From contig JAHQIW010003882.1 of assembly GCA_019055375.1 (NCBI GenBank), positions 124,001-188,000 on the forward strand: a stretch of 64,000 nucleotides of DNA, read 5' to 3'. Both the position numbers and the translations under genes were made by a program. This stretch comes from Parelaphostrongylus tenuis (lineage: Eukaryota > Nematoda > Chromadorea > Rhabditida > Metastrongylidae). Below, one piece after another: positions 10,885 through 21,938 of the stretch; position 1 is the stretch's first letter; each line of letters begins with the position of its first letter. Below the pieces are notes generated by a model that saw only the letters and a program-made list of their open reading frames with translations, was not told the origin of the DNA and did not search any database.

Positions 10885-12790
10885 TTAAGAAGAAAAAGTT
10901 TTTTGCTTTCAAAATGCGTTGTTCCACTTCCATGGCGGATTTTTCGGTATTATATACTAGAATTTTGTTTCTACGTGATGTTCTCGCTATGAAAAATCAG
11001 CCGACCGTTAGTTGAACCTCTATAAACATATTTTTAGCAAGAGGAACATTCACTTGGTTTTGAAAGCCCTTAATTCCTTATCAAGAAATGCGTAAATGCG
11101 GTTGAATTATATGTAAAATACTCGTGTTTTCCTCCTTTATCCAAAAAAAGCTTAATCACCAGATTATTAATGATCATTCGGTAGTTTGAGATCTGGAGAT
11201 TTTAGCAATATGCCTGGTTTCTAAGAATGCGAAGTGATTACCAAAAGAGAATTAAGTTTTGCTTTCGGAATTAGCTGTTTCAACTTTACAGCGAAATTTG
11301 GGGTAATATTGTGGAATGCAATACTGAGAAAGTTCGATTTTGGTGATATATTACAGAAGAGATATCTAAAAGAGTTTTATAGTGAAGATAGCCCCCATGT
11401 ATCAAAAATTATACTATGTTTCAACGAGAAAACCACATTGTCGTAAAAAGGAAATATTTCCAGCTCTTATGTAACATTCGTTTCTTCCTCTGTCATTTAG
11501 TTTTTTGTAGTTATTCGATAGCTCGAGAAATATAGATTTTCTTACTCAGCTTGCTGACTTTCATAGACGCTTAATCAATTAGAAGAAAGGTAACGTTTTG
11601 CAATCGGAGTTCATTTGCCCAACTTCACATGGAATTTTTTGGTTTTTCATAGTGAAATTTTGTTTCAGAGAAACTATGTCGCCATAAAGTATTGAATATC
11701 AGGGGAGATTTCTAGAAACTTGTTCTTAGTATAAAAAAAACACACACTTACCAGAGAAAATTTTCACCTTTTGGTAAAAATTGTGCGATATGCAGTTACA
11801 TTCTATAAAAAGTGCTCGTATTTCCTTGCATTTTTTATGCAGCAGAAATTTTCACTAGACTATTAGTAATCAGTCAGTAGTTTGAGAATTAAAGATTTTT
11901 TATTAAGCTTGGTTCATAGAAAAACCTTATTGCGCTGTCAAAAATGAAAAGAAGACCGTGTTTTACTCCTGGACTATATAGCCCGTGTCTGCACTTTACA
12001 CTGGCATTGTTGGTACTTATACAATTAATTTTTGGTTTTTCAAATTTATCATTACGAAGATCATTCGTTGTAGGGAGCATTTTTTTGCATGATGACTGCC
12101 CATCTGCTTCAATAATTCTTACTTTTTAAAAATTTATATGGCCAATATGTGAATAACTCCGTCATTATCTAAGCTTTGAATAAGAAATTCAAGCTTTTTT
12201 GAACGTGCAGAGGGAAGAGCCCAAACATGTCATGCGGTGGAGGTAATACTCCCATTGGCAAAAACGATACCCGTCGGAAACACTTGGAGAGCATGGAGCA
12301 GAAGGGAAGGTTTTACTGTTGGACGTCCAACCACCTGGATATGGTCATATTGGAGTTATTAGGAGAGCCAGGAATTTGATTGAGCGCATGAAGTCTTTTT
12401 GAGGGTATTCAACTAGAACGAATACCAAGAGGACGTAAACGGTACGGGTATCCAGTGTCAAAGTTACCACGATAAAATGTGCTTGCAGAACAGAATAAGC
12501 GTGGATAATAAAAGTTGCTAGCGGAGAAACGACAGAACAAAGTGCTTTTTGGATTCCAACTGCCGGCTTTTATAAGAATAGAGAAATTATTGAGAAATGA
12601 TAAATTGATATCGCATGCACTGTGCAGCATCATTTTTGCACAAACAATTGATCCATTTCTATCATGACTTTGGGTTTTTCATGAAATGAAAAAGTTTCAA
12701 AACTGGAAGATTTTTAAGGTAATCTTTGACTTTAAAAATATAAACTGACGAATTGCTTGGTTATTTGCAAGAACAAGAAGCTGCCATCAT
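10885..12790 (+). repeat. Composite repeat, copy 1, with ~340-bp tandem units
   Basis: Shares extended similarity with 41625-43785. The first part holds three degenerate tandem units. A landmark 'tag(t)(t/c)attcg(a/g)tagtttgag' recurs at 11171, 11508 and 11864 (spacing 337 and 356), and unit starts resemble each other near 10905, 11255 and 11595 ('ttgctttc...acttcca/acttta/acttca...gg.ttttt.ggta'). The second part (about 12180-12725) is a non-tandem segment also shared with copy 2, including 'gcggtggaggtaatactccca' versus 'gcggtggagggaatactccca' and 'gacgtaaacggta'. The stretch 11930-12180 does not align well. No coding capacity beyond short open stretches (70 aa at 11234, 74 aa minus at 12409). 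Probably a non-autonomous element carrying a short satellite array. Confidence 0.75.
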
Positions 12791-12807
12791 GAAAACAAAG
12801 AATAAAT

Positions 12808-13702
12808 ATTTTGTTAGAAAGAAAATTTCCATCGTTTAGATGGGAATGTCGTCTTTTCGCATGAATCGTGCGTGATTTTCGTATCAATTGAACTTCTTGA
12901 GCTTCCTATTGATACTTCCTGAGCTCTACTTCTTCAGCTTCCTATTGATATATAATTTGTCTATGACTCTTGCAGAATGGAGCAGTCCAGGGGACAGAAA
13001 CGATAGTTCACGCCTTACATAGATACTTAGGATAATTAGATGGTCCTTCTTCACTAATTGTGCGAACCTCATCACATATTTCAAATGGTATATTGCTGGT
13101 CGTCCATATGATGATCCTTGGCTTCCTAATGTAACCTTCAAGGGCTCTTCAGATCTTCACGATGTCGTTTTCCAAGGATGGGTTTCGGCGACGGATCCTC
13201 GGCTGAGCTTCCTACTATTAGTTCGGAAGTGCTGTTAAACCGAAATCAAAGCAAGGGTAATAAACGGATCGCTCACGGATGATGTAGAAGCCCTTTTCAA
13301 CGCTTTACGAGTACAAATGTGCTCTACCAGTTCAAACCACACACAGCCAAAAAGACCAAGGCAAGTTTGAGGAATTGGACAGAGTTGAGATTCTACCGCA
13401 TCCAGCCTATAGTCTGGACGTTTGCTCCATCTGATTGCGGCCTTTTCCGATCAATGCAACACTTTTTGGAAAATCGCCGATTTGAATCTTTTGGTGAAGT
13501 TGAAGAAGCATATAAAGAGTTCTTTGAGTCAAGGCCGAAGAAATGTTAATTCGATCACATCCAAAACCTGGCGGACCGATAGCAAAAAGTGGTGGATAAT
13601 GATGATTTGTATTTTAAAAAATATTTGCTGTTGTTTGTTGTCTGAATATATGCATAAATTTTGGATGCTTTATCAAACGACGGAAATTTTCTATCCAACA
13701 TA
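12808..13702 (+). mobile_element. Mariner element A, internally deleted, with both ends
   Basis: Cut-and-paste transposon of the mariner type, dead. The left end (12809 on: TTAGAAAGAAAATTTCCATC) and the complement of the right end (13700 back: TGTTGGATAGAAAATTTCCG) form imperfect terminal inverted repeats, each next to a TA, the mariner target. The 3' half encodes transposase debris: KPHTAKKTK at about 13335, then in shifted frames the block corresponding to 'HPAYS-D-APSD', and FAPSDCGLFRSMQHFLENRRFESFGEVEEAYKEFF at 13418-13530. The last Asp of the DDD triad lies in APSD. The length of about 0.9 kb against about 1.3 kb for intact mariners, and the missing N-terminal half, show deletion. It most resembles the hookworm 'bandit' lineage. 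Confidence 0.85.
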
Positions 13703-13823
13703 GTACTGTGCAGAGTGACTAGTGGAGCGTGTGGTACTGACGAGGTGAAAAAAATCGCCGAAACGTACGTGTACTACTGGAGCTACAAAACCTTGCAAAC
13801 GACCGAAACAGCCTCTTATATAT

Positions 13824-13912
13824 AGTTCTATAGAGCACGCGCTCTCGGGTAGAGCAAGATAAGGTTCGAGTTTCTCCTGACGGTAGAATTTTTGCTCATC
13901 ACTGCAAATGTA
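13824..13912 (+). mobile_element. SINE2 fragment
   Basis: Matches the tRNA-like head and start of the core of SINE2: 'agagcacgcgctctcggg' parallels 'agagcacgcgcctctgat' at 21961, the B-box part reads AAGGTTCGAGTTTCTCCTGA, then 'gctcatcactgcaaatg'. The tail hairpin is missing. Confidence 0.6.
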
Positions 13913-13915
13913 CTA

Positions 13916-16340
13916 AGTTTTTGAAGATGGGTAGTTCTTTGCTGTGAATTGAAAGCGCTTTTTTTTATTAGCAAGTAACCACAGGTTCTAATGTACTATG
14001 ATTCTAATTGAAGCCTCGTGTCTAAAATTATTGAGAATGTGAAGTGTGATTGAGCACCGTGTGCAGTACGTCGTACAGTTGAACACTTAATGAGTTCTTA
14101 CTTTTTCTAAAGTTAAGAATAGCTCTTCCTTCTGTACAGCGCGAAAACTTGGAAGTGTCCTGTTGGTGTATTAGATAATGAATCGGAGAATGACTTTTAC
14201 TAGAACTCAGCAGTCTCGGCTCCACTGTCTTCATTTTTTGTTCGGTGGGTAGAATATCTTTTTACCACATTATGTTTCTTCACTCGATACTAATGGAGAG
14301 CAAAATACAGGATGCTATAAATTAAAAGAAGCCATTTTGAGCACTTATTAGATTACCTATCAAACCCCTTTTTCATGAAATGTATTGGTCGGCAATTGAA
14401 CTGATACTAGCTGTTTCAGTTTTTAGATCGCTATACAACTGTCGGCTACTTCTTCATGCCTTTCGTCATTCAGATTTCGACTTCAATAACGTCGTGAATC
14501 CATTATCAGAAAGACTAGTCTAAGATCTGATCAATGAGTGCGACTGGTGCGCTCTACATCAATTGAAGAAAGTTATCCACTTTGAGAAATCTTATCATAA
14601 ATGTGTTGCTGGATGACTTGACGTAAGTTAAACATATAATATGTTTTGAGCCATGGTCTAAGTGCTCAACAGGCCCCTGTTTCGCCTGTCAGTACAATGT
14701 CAGATAAATCCATAGCTTATCTTGCGGTCATCTATTGCTTGGCTCGATTCCTTCATAGAGGGGTATAACCTCAATGGACTGGCTGAACCGAGGACGATGC
14801 CACTGATGAGTCCCGGTAGGACGGAACAGGCGCCTGTATAGCATGTAGACCATGTAGGCTCAAAATATGTCATAGCCTTAGCAGATTTATATTGTTTGAG
14901 CAAGATCTATGAAAAAGTGGACGAATGGAGAGATAGATAAACAATTAGAGATGTAGACTGGACTTTAAGAGAATCAAGAATTCGACAAAGACGATCAGCG
15001 GTACTCGTAGCTGTTCATTCTTTGCAGAAAAAGATATGGAGCTTACATCTGTCTCTATGTCGAATCAAAACACTAGCAGGAGCGGCAATCATAAGACATG
15101 GAAGGAAACACTGATCAGACAGGGCCTGCATTATCGTTGGGAGAAGTCGTTCAGTAATCAACCAGGTATGGCTGCTGCTTCATTCTAATGACCATGGTTA
15201 TTGTGTAGAATAAGAGGACAGAGAGAACACTGAAGTACACCCAGTATGTCGTATGAAATATTCAAAATACTGGATGTTTTCAATGCAAGTTAGAATCAAT
15301 AGAGCAGTCCTTTCTAGATGTCTGCCGTTTCCGAAGACCTCAAAGTTCTCTAGTTGCTAAACTCATTGCAAACATTAGAAAAGTGTGCAGTCGACGAATA
15401 CGAAACAGCAAACTGGAGGTGGTCAGTGCAAGAACCTTACCAATGCATAACTCATAGAGTCGCTTATACTCCTTTAGTAATCGAAGTTCTTGGTAGAGAC
15501 GTTGATTATCTTGTAGTGAAGAATTTCAATAAGCTTTCATCGCCACACTCAATGTCCTTGATATAGTTTGCTGCTTGCGTCGTTTGAATGCATGTGTGCC
15601 CTATGCGGCTGATTCCATGATGACGTTTCTGTCGAGTTTTTGGGAAATCACTTAGCCGAAAAGGAATGACCGATTCTTTAACAAAGAAGACGTGCAATGA
15701 TTGGTGATTTCTTCAACATGCTGAGCTACCCAGTATCTCGCCCAACCCTTCATGTTTACATCGTGGAGTACTCATCGCGGTGTAGGATACTAAATTAGAT
15801 AAATTGTTGACGAAACTCCTCTCGTCCGCCTCTCTAACCATTTGCTGTTTCAGCTGCTTGAAGAGGAATAGGTGGCAACTTTGTACTGATGGATCAATAT
15901 CTAATCAATAAGTAGCAATGCTTCTCCTGTTTTCCACAGATTCATTGTTTTGGAACCACGCGGAGATGAGCGACTGCCTCTCCATCACCGCAAAGCTCCA
16001 GTGTTCTATTTAATTCCAACATCTGTCACTCTTAGAGTAGTTGGACTGAAACAGATTTCTTGTCCGTTACTGCTACATGAGTACTGACCAGCTTGAACTC
16101 TGTACCAAATTTCGGACTATAATTCTTTACTGCATCGTTCCAGTGTAAAGTATGTTCTTAACTTCATTATGGGAAAGGCTATTTATGTAGTTAAAATTAT
16201 TTGATGATTGTACCTGATTAATCCAAAGTCGTCATGACGTGAGGATACCGTAGATGTTATCACTTACTATTGCAAAGATGCCTCTTTTCTTTTTTGACGC
16301 CTTCTGCTCTGAGGTCAAGCTATTGCTTGTTAGATAGTTT
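13916..16340. other. 2.4 kb without recognisable genes
   Basis: Open segments of 60-70 aa occur on both strands (14028-14234 minus, 14700-14903 minus, 15354-15566 plus, 15506-15697 minus). None carries a motif I recognise or a convincing splice context. No repeat shared with other parts of the window was seen. Confidence 0.5.
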
Positions 16341-16347
16341 GGCCAGT

Positions 16348-16620
16348 GCACCATAATATATTGGTCAGGCTAAGACGATGGAATATATTTGTTAAACTAG
16401 TACCTCGGAATACATTCATTTCATTAGAGCACCAGAATGTATTTGTTACTCTACTACGTCACAATATACTATCAAATCTAGCATACCAGAGGATAAAAAA
16501 CAGCTTGATGCATCAAAATATATTGACTAAATCAATAAAACATAATTCATTAGTCAGACTAATCCACCAGATTGATCGATTACATCCATGAACCAGAACA
16601 TTTCACTTAAACCCATGTAT
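16348..16620 (+). repeat. 27-bp minisatellite, about 10 degenerate units
   Basis: Starting at 16349 the sequence divides into consecutive 27-base units with consensus about 'c(a/g)(c/t)cagaatatatttgttaaactagta'. Read in frame from 16346, nine successive units give nine-residue peptides such as HHNILVRLR, RWNIFVKLV, HQNVFVTLL, RHNILSNLA and HQNILTKSI. The frame is open for 81 codons to a stop at 16589-16591. One or two further units follow out of frame (NQNISLKPM). Units differ at many positions, so the array is old. With a multiple-of-three period, frame retention could be passive. Confidence 0.8.
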
Positions 16621-17166
16621 AAAAATTTATGTTGCATAGCTCACTGCATTGCACACCTCTAAGTCAATTGTCAGAACCGGATGATCGGCAAGTTAATGAA
16701 GAATGTTCCTCATCTCACAGCAGACTTTTCGCTTTTGCTATTGAAATACTCTTGAACAACGGTACTTGAGTTCCATTATACAAGAGAATCCACGAATCAT
16801 CTTGACGGAAGGATTTACAATGTGCTAGATCATAGAACACGTGGCGCGTTTCCAGGTGACAATTAAGGTTAAGAGGGCACAGAAGTGAGCTGGTACTTCT
16901 CTTAAGATACAGGTGAGTTGAGGACTAGACTTCTCCTTTTTATTGAATTGATGTGACTCATAACCGCTGCGTTTACGTTGACATGCCCATGCATGAGTGG
17001 GTTTGGCGTCTTTCTCTTGTACAAATTGTAAATTGCAAGTCAAATCAATTACACCTATGTAACTGAGCCCTTAAACAGTATGAGATAAAGTGACATCTCG
17101 GTCAAACAGCATGAGATAGAGAAAAATCAGTCATTTCAAATTTCTTACATTAAGCCTATAGCAAAA
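16621..17166. other. No recognisable gene or repeat
   Basis: A 72-aa minus-strand open segment (16825-17043) is the only extended frame; no motif seen. Confidence 0.5.
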
Positions 17167-17174
17167 GATTCTTA

Positions 17175-17490
17175 TTGATGAAAGATGAAGCTCTCGGCGT
17201 CGATCAATCCATGAGGGATGCGCCATGCATTCGTCTTCAATTTCTAACCTCGTTTGAGGTGATTGAATATATTTGACCTTCACAATGACTCGCTCTGGCC
17301 CCGCTGCACCGAGTCAGTGCTGCTTACCCTCCCAGATAAGACTGAAACCTGTCTGGTACCAATTTAGCGACCCCGGATGAATGAATGGCTTGGTGAGCAT
17401 TGGGCGTGAGATTGAACTATTGACCCCGTATGCCACTCAGAGCACCTCTAACCACTGCGCCACACGCACCCATCGCTCATGCGCACATGC
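17175..17490 (-). mobile_element. SINE1 copy with target-site duplication
   Basis: Nearly complete minus-strand SINE1. The tail is at left ('gaagctctcggcgtcgatca' complements the family end), the core has 'gacccc' and 'gaatggcttggtgagc', and the tRNA-like head is at right ('ctctaaccactgcgccac'). GATTCTTA flanks it (17167-17174 and 17491-17498). About 17 extra bases between the tRNA start and the right duplication hint at a short 5' extension. Confidence 0.8.
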
Positions 17491-17498
17491 GATTCTTA

Positions 17499-18002
17499 AT
17501 ATAAAAAAATTTTCATTTGATTGACGTTCTGACGGGTTTTGTAATCAGCAGAGCCAACATATACTTATTTTCAAAACCGGCATTACTCAAGCATCTGTTG
17601 ATTGAATGCTATAACACGGACTGAAGAAAAGAAAACAAACGTTATATTCACTTGGAACTTTGTTCCCTTGCACTACAATCTGGTTTTCTTACTAAATTAT
17701 AACGAACTCCTTATCATCTTCGTAAGCCAAACACAAAGTATTAAACTGAAGATAAGGTTCCTCAACTCTTACTGAAAATTGAAAGTTCATTAACGAATCC
17801 AATAAAAAACAATAATCACTCCCAATATCGATTATTTATCAATCTCACCATGTTTCAGTAATTCCTTATTTTGTTTTTAAGCCAAACACGAGCTGACGTT
17901 TCGAAAGCTGTTTAAATAAATATTGTTATGGCACCTCGTGTCTGGTCCAAGAACAAAGTAAGCATTTACAATAATTACTCTCCATGATAAAGGCGATCAT
18001 TA
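17499..18002. other. AT-rich spacer
   Basis: No extended open frame. It probably includes the eroded 3' flank of the minus-strand mariner that follows, but I could not find its terminal repeat. Confidence 0.4.
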
Positions 18003-18560
18003 TTCACGATCTTCTGCTAAAGATCTGCAAGCTTTCGTATCTATTAGAAATAATATTCTTTGAGCTTAGATTAGAAAAACTTCTAACATGCTTCTTCAAC
18101 TTGATTAAATGTCTCAAATTGGCGCCCAACTGTTCCACTGAGCGTAAAGACCATAGTCGGAAGGTGCAGCATCTCGGCTGTAGGCTGGGTACGGCAAGAC
18201 CCCGACTCGCTCCAATCAACAAACTTTTCCTTAGTCTTGTTTGCGATGTGAGGTTTCTTGTTATCTTGCTGAAACAGCGCGCTTTCGACAAATCACTATC
18301 GGTCACTTTCGCCTCGATACACCGTAGACTCGGTTCACTGCTCGCAGTTGAGTTCGGCATTGATGGCATGACCATATGGATGACGTTCGAAATGTAAGAG
18401 CATTCAAAATTCTTGAAAGCAGATCTTGACCTTTTCCTCAAGCGGATTTGACGTGCACAGATGGTGAAGCTTGACCTTTTGAAGCCCAACGCTTGTTCCG
18501 ATCGTGAATGAACAGGTAGATCCACTTTCTGAGACATCTTATGGATTTACATTACCCGAG
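18003..18560 (-). pseudogene. Mariner transposase remnant B
   Basis: The minus strand encodes the catalytic half of a mariner transposase in three frames. From the right: KWIYL then DRNKRWASKGQASPSV near 18510-18450 (family motif around 'KW..Y....R..W...GQ'), the INAEL-CEQ region near 18355, FQQDNKKPHIANKTKEKF near 18280 (second catalytic Asp kept in QQDN), then YPAYSRDAAPSDYGL near 18190 (third Asp kept) and NQVEEAC near 18095. A 177-aa open frame on this strand (18537-18004) and a 137-aa one opposite are chance frames across this remnant. The N-terminal DNA-binding part is missing. Confidence 0.8.
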
Positions 18561-18826
18561 ATTGTGTAAAACAGTCATTAAATTTGAATGTTACATAGAT
18601 GTTAAGGAACTTCTCCTCATATTGGTATGATGGCGCAATTTATTCAAACAGCTAATTCGGCACTTCCGCCTTTTTCAAAGCTTGCAAAAACAAGTTGTTC
18701 AAAGTTCGGTCAGGCAAACACCCCCATTGTCCCTTTAGAAAATTCGTTGGTCACGGGTTCCGTTTGGATCAAGCACAAAATCTTCTTTCAACATACTCAC
18801 CTTCCTTGCTGTTTTGATTCGGGAAG
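18561..18826. other. Spacer between divergent mariner remnants
   Basis: An 89-aa plus-strand open segment (18627-18896) runs into the next mariner's left end, so it is unlikely to be a gene. No motif recognised. Confidence 0.5.
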
Positions 18827-18828
18827 TA

Positions 18829-19571
18829 ATAGGTTGGAAAAACAATTTTCCACTGTTTGGATGGGAATGTCGTTTTTTCGCATGAATCGTGTATGATTTC
18901 CATATCATTTGAAAAATCTACTTTTGCGCATTTATTGACATATAATTTGTTTATATCTGCTGCAGAATGGACTCCGAAAGGTCAAACACCATCATCCATA
19001 CCGCGTTAAAATCAATTTAGCAAAAAGGTCATGATTTGTGTTTGGTAGAATTTCGAAGAGATTTCGCATTTTGAACTTGTTGCGAATGGCGAATCCATCA
19101 ACGCCGATCTTTACTGCGAGCAGCTGGACCGAGTTTACGACAAGTTAGCCGAGAAGTACCCAAAACTTGTTCGTCGAAAGCGCACTTAATTTCAGCAAAA
19201 CAATGCAAAATCACACAAATCTAAAAAGACCAAGGCAAAGTTCGAGGAATTGCACGGAGTTGAGATTCTACCGCACCTATAGTCCGGACATTGCTCCATC
19301 TGATTACGGCCTTTTCCGATCAATGGCACAGTTTTTGGAAAGTCGCCGATTCGAACCTTTCTACAAAATTCAAGAAGCATGTCAAGAGTTCCTTGATTCA
19401 AAGCTGAAGGAGTGGTACTTCGATCACATTCGAAACCTAGCGGACCGATGGGAAAGGTGGTGAATAATGGTGGTCTCTATTCTGAAGAATAGCTGTTGTT
19501 GGTTGTTGTCTGAAAAAATGCATAGATTTTTTAATGTTTTAGCAAACGATAAAAATTTTTTTTCAGCCTAG
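18829..19571 (+). mobile_element. Mariner element C, internally deleted, TA-flanked
   Basis: Ends: left ATAGGTTGGAAAAACAATTT at 18829, and the complement of the right end at 19571 reads CTAGGCTGAAAAAAAATTTT; TA flanks both (18827-18828, 19572-19573). Inside, a start-like ATG at 18967 gives MDSERSNT, then after a deletion KKVMICVW near 19022, NADLYCEQLDRVYDKLAEKY near 19099, FQQNNAKSHKSKKTKAKFEE near 19190 and YSPDIAPSDYGLFRSMAQFLESRR at 19278-19350. The second catalytic Asp is changed (QQNN instead of QQDN) and an in-frame stop precedes it. The element is 0.74 kb, about half of an intact mariner. The left sequence 'ggatgggaatgtcg' is shared with element A. Confidence 0.9.
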
Positions 19572-19573
19572 TA

Positions 19574-19890
19574 TGACTGATTAATGAATGAATATGGATA
19601 AGACAACATAAATTGTTCAATGACATTATGAAACACTCCATTTTCGTGAATCTCTGGCTTTACCCTTGGAACGCGGGTTCTACGAAGGATAATCGGCAAT
19701 GTTCGTACTACAACTAGCCTTATTAAACTTTCTTCTGTCATCTTACAAATTGCAGACGACTAAAATCCTTTTAGTACGATGAAAGTAGAAATTTTATTAG
19801 AAGACTGCCGCATCATGATTATAGCTCGCCACGCTCGCCGCGCGACCACGCCGTGTTCCGCGCCTAGATTTCAACTTGGTCGTCAAGGGA
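19574..19890 (+). repeat. Dispersed 0.3-kb repeat D, copy 1
   Basis: Aligns along its whole length with 43866-44182: 'aatgaatgaatatggataag' starts both, then 'ccattttcgtg', 'ggataat.ggcaatgttc', 'agaagactgccg' and a GC-rich end with 'cgccgcgc'/'caccgcgcc' and 'acttggtcg.caag'. It begins directly at the right TA of mariner C, so that mariner probably inserted into a member of this family. No coding capacity. Confidence 0.75.
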
Positions 19891-20280
19891 ATGGAACTTT
19901 TTCTGGAATAATCAGATCATTGATTTCTTTTCTATTAAGTTTTTGATGCATGCAAAATATTGACCGAGTAATCAGATATGGTATGTATATACGTCTAAGG
20001 TATGACGGAAGAGTTGCCGCCGAAACGTTCGCCATCAACTTTCGAGGAAAGAAAAGTACCGACTTCGTACAAGTTTTGAGTAAGGAAAAGGATTTCAATT
20101 CAGTTAAACAAATCAATTTAATTCAGTTTGCCATAATTCAGTTTAACATAGTATAATTTAACGAGTGTGAACCATAACTTATTAAGTATTTTCACAATTC
20201 TTAAGTAACTGAAATTGCTTGAGACTTTTTTTTACTTTTCAACACTTTAGACTTTTGAATTTCGGCTTCTACATCATCAG
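19891..20280. other. AT-rich spacer upstream of exon-like segment
   Basis: Open segments of 68 aa (19950-20156, plus) and 77 aa (19883-20116, minus) show no motif. The last bases ('cttctacatcatcag') could serve as a splice acceptor for the following segment. Confidence 0.35.
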
Positions 20281-20544
20281 TGAGCGGTCGGTCAAACTTC
20301 TTTCCTACCCCTGCTTTTGATTTCGGGCTAACACCATCTCCGTATCAACTAGCAGGAAGCTCGGCCGAGGATCCGTTGCCGAAAGCCACCATTCTTCAAA
20401 AACGACATCATGAAAATCTGAAGAAGCTCTTGCGAGGTCATGTCAGGGAACCAAGGAATATTATTTGCATGATCAGCAATATACCATTTGGAATATGTGC
20501 TGGGGTCCGCACAACTAGTGAAGACGGGCCATCTAAATATCTAA
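20281..20544 (+). CDS. Candidate internal exon, unknown family
   Basis: A 264-base segment with a possible acceptor (AG at 20279-20280) and a good donor (GTGAGTAAG at 20545). Its length is a multiple of three and the frame is open throughout. The peptide is well mixed (FDFGLTPSPYQLAGSSAEDP, then a basic helix-like stretch LQKRHHENLKKLLRGHVREP, then IICMISNIPFGICAGVRTTS) and uses more G/C at third positions than the neighbourhood, which is what a conserved exon would show. I do not recognise the family, and the acceptor lacks the strong nematode TTTTCAG. Neighbouring exons were not identified. Confidence 0.4.
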
Positions 20545-21938
20545 GTGAGTAAGTAAGTTTCTTTTCACTTAGAAAAGACTCTTTTTTTACCGCACTTGAG
20601 AAAAGCGATAGCACTTAACACTGCTTTTACCTTACTCTAAAAAATTGTTTTGAGATTTCTTCTTTATTTAAAAGATTAGGAATGAAAACTTGTCATATCA
20701 CGGCTCGAATGATTACTAGTTGATCATAAACAATATCAATAATACCGGTCTTACTTAGTAACCCACTTACTTGACTAAACAGATAAAAAAAAAACTTAAT
20801 TTTGTAACTATAACGTCATTACATCGGCGTCGTCTGTGGTGCATGATCTTGAAATGACTCAGTCAGGTAACTTTTTGAGTGGAATTTAGCTCTCTTGGAT
20901 TGATAATGCTTTCTTATTTCTGACAACAACACCTAATGGAAGGTTTATATGAGAAAAATATCCAGTTATTGACTATCGGATCAGTATTCGTGTGAAAAAA
21001 ACCGATCATTCATGGAGATGTCTGATAAGAGTGATGATCACGATTTGGACCTTACTAGTGCTTCGAATCCTCAGAATTTCACAAAAGATACAGTGAAGTT
21101 GATAAACATTGAACAATTGTTCTTCATAGGAACAACTAATTGTGTGGTGGACATTATTCGGTAAACAACAAGGTGAAAAAAATTATGGCCATTAAAACAG
21201 GATTAGAAGAATTGGAAACAGGAACTTCCGATACAGTAACGTCTAAAAATAAACGTGAATAACTACTAAAACGTGCCAAAAATCAGAACATAGAGAAGCC
21301 AAAAATGTAAGAACGCATTAAGTAACCTCATAAAGTGCAATGGATGAAACGCCAATGTTCACGTGAAAATCGGCCAACTATTCGATTCTACTCATAAAAA
21401 CGGTTTAATGCATATTTGGCCAGCGTAAGAGCTTCTAATGGTTCGCCGCCGTTCAAAAATAATGCCTTTATCCTTCAGGAGAATTTTGCTTATAGCGAAG
21501 ATTGAAAGAGGTGCTTAGCAGAAGGAGTATCATCTTCAGCCACGATGCAATACGCATCACTATACATTTTCGCAAGTGAAACACTCAAAAGATTGGTATC
21601 TTTTTAGAGTGGGATGCTTCCAGAGATAAATAGTGAAAATTGTTCTGCTTCAATGATGCCAATCAACTAATCAATCACTTTCAAGATGTTCTCGCTGACG
21701 AAGGTCATAAGCAAAAAAAAACTGGGAACAAGTGTAAAGAAGCTACAAAAGTGCTACCATGATAATATGTGCTCAAAGATTGAAGGTAATTCTAAGGGGA
21801 GTTTAAAGTCATGAGGTCAAGTTATATATGATGAAAGAAACAACGATCTATGCAGCAATCTAAAGAAATTTTAAATTTATAGCTCTTCAAATGATGATGT
21901 GATAATCTTGGAAGCGTAGAAAAGAGTGGTGGCAAACA
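20545..21938. other. AT-rich sequence, no supported gene
   Basis: Short broken frames only. If 20281-20544 is an exon, this would be intron or 3' sequence. A Lys/Glu-rich broken frame around 21160-21310 could be decayed coding sequence. Confidence 0.4.

Noticed and set aside
16348..16620. CRISPR array
   Set aside because: Units are directly adjacent without spacers and diverged from each other, in a eukaryotic context; it is a minisatellite.
18004..18537. 177-codon minus-strand open frame as a gene
   Set aside because: It runs across a frameshifted mariner transposase; the transposase motifs lie in other frames of the same strand, so the long frame is incidental.
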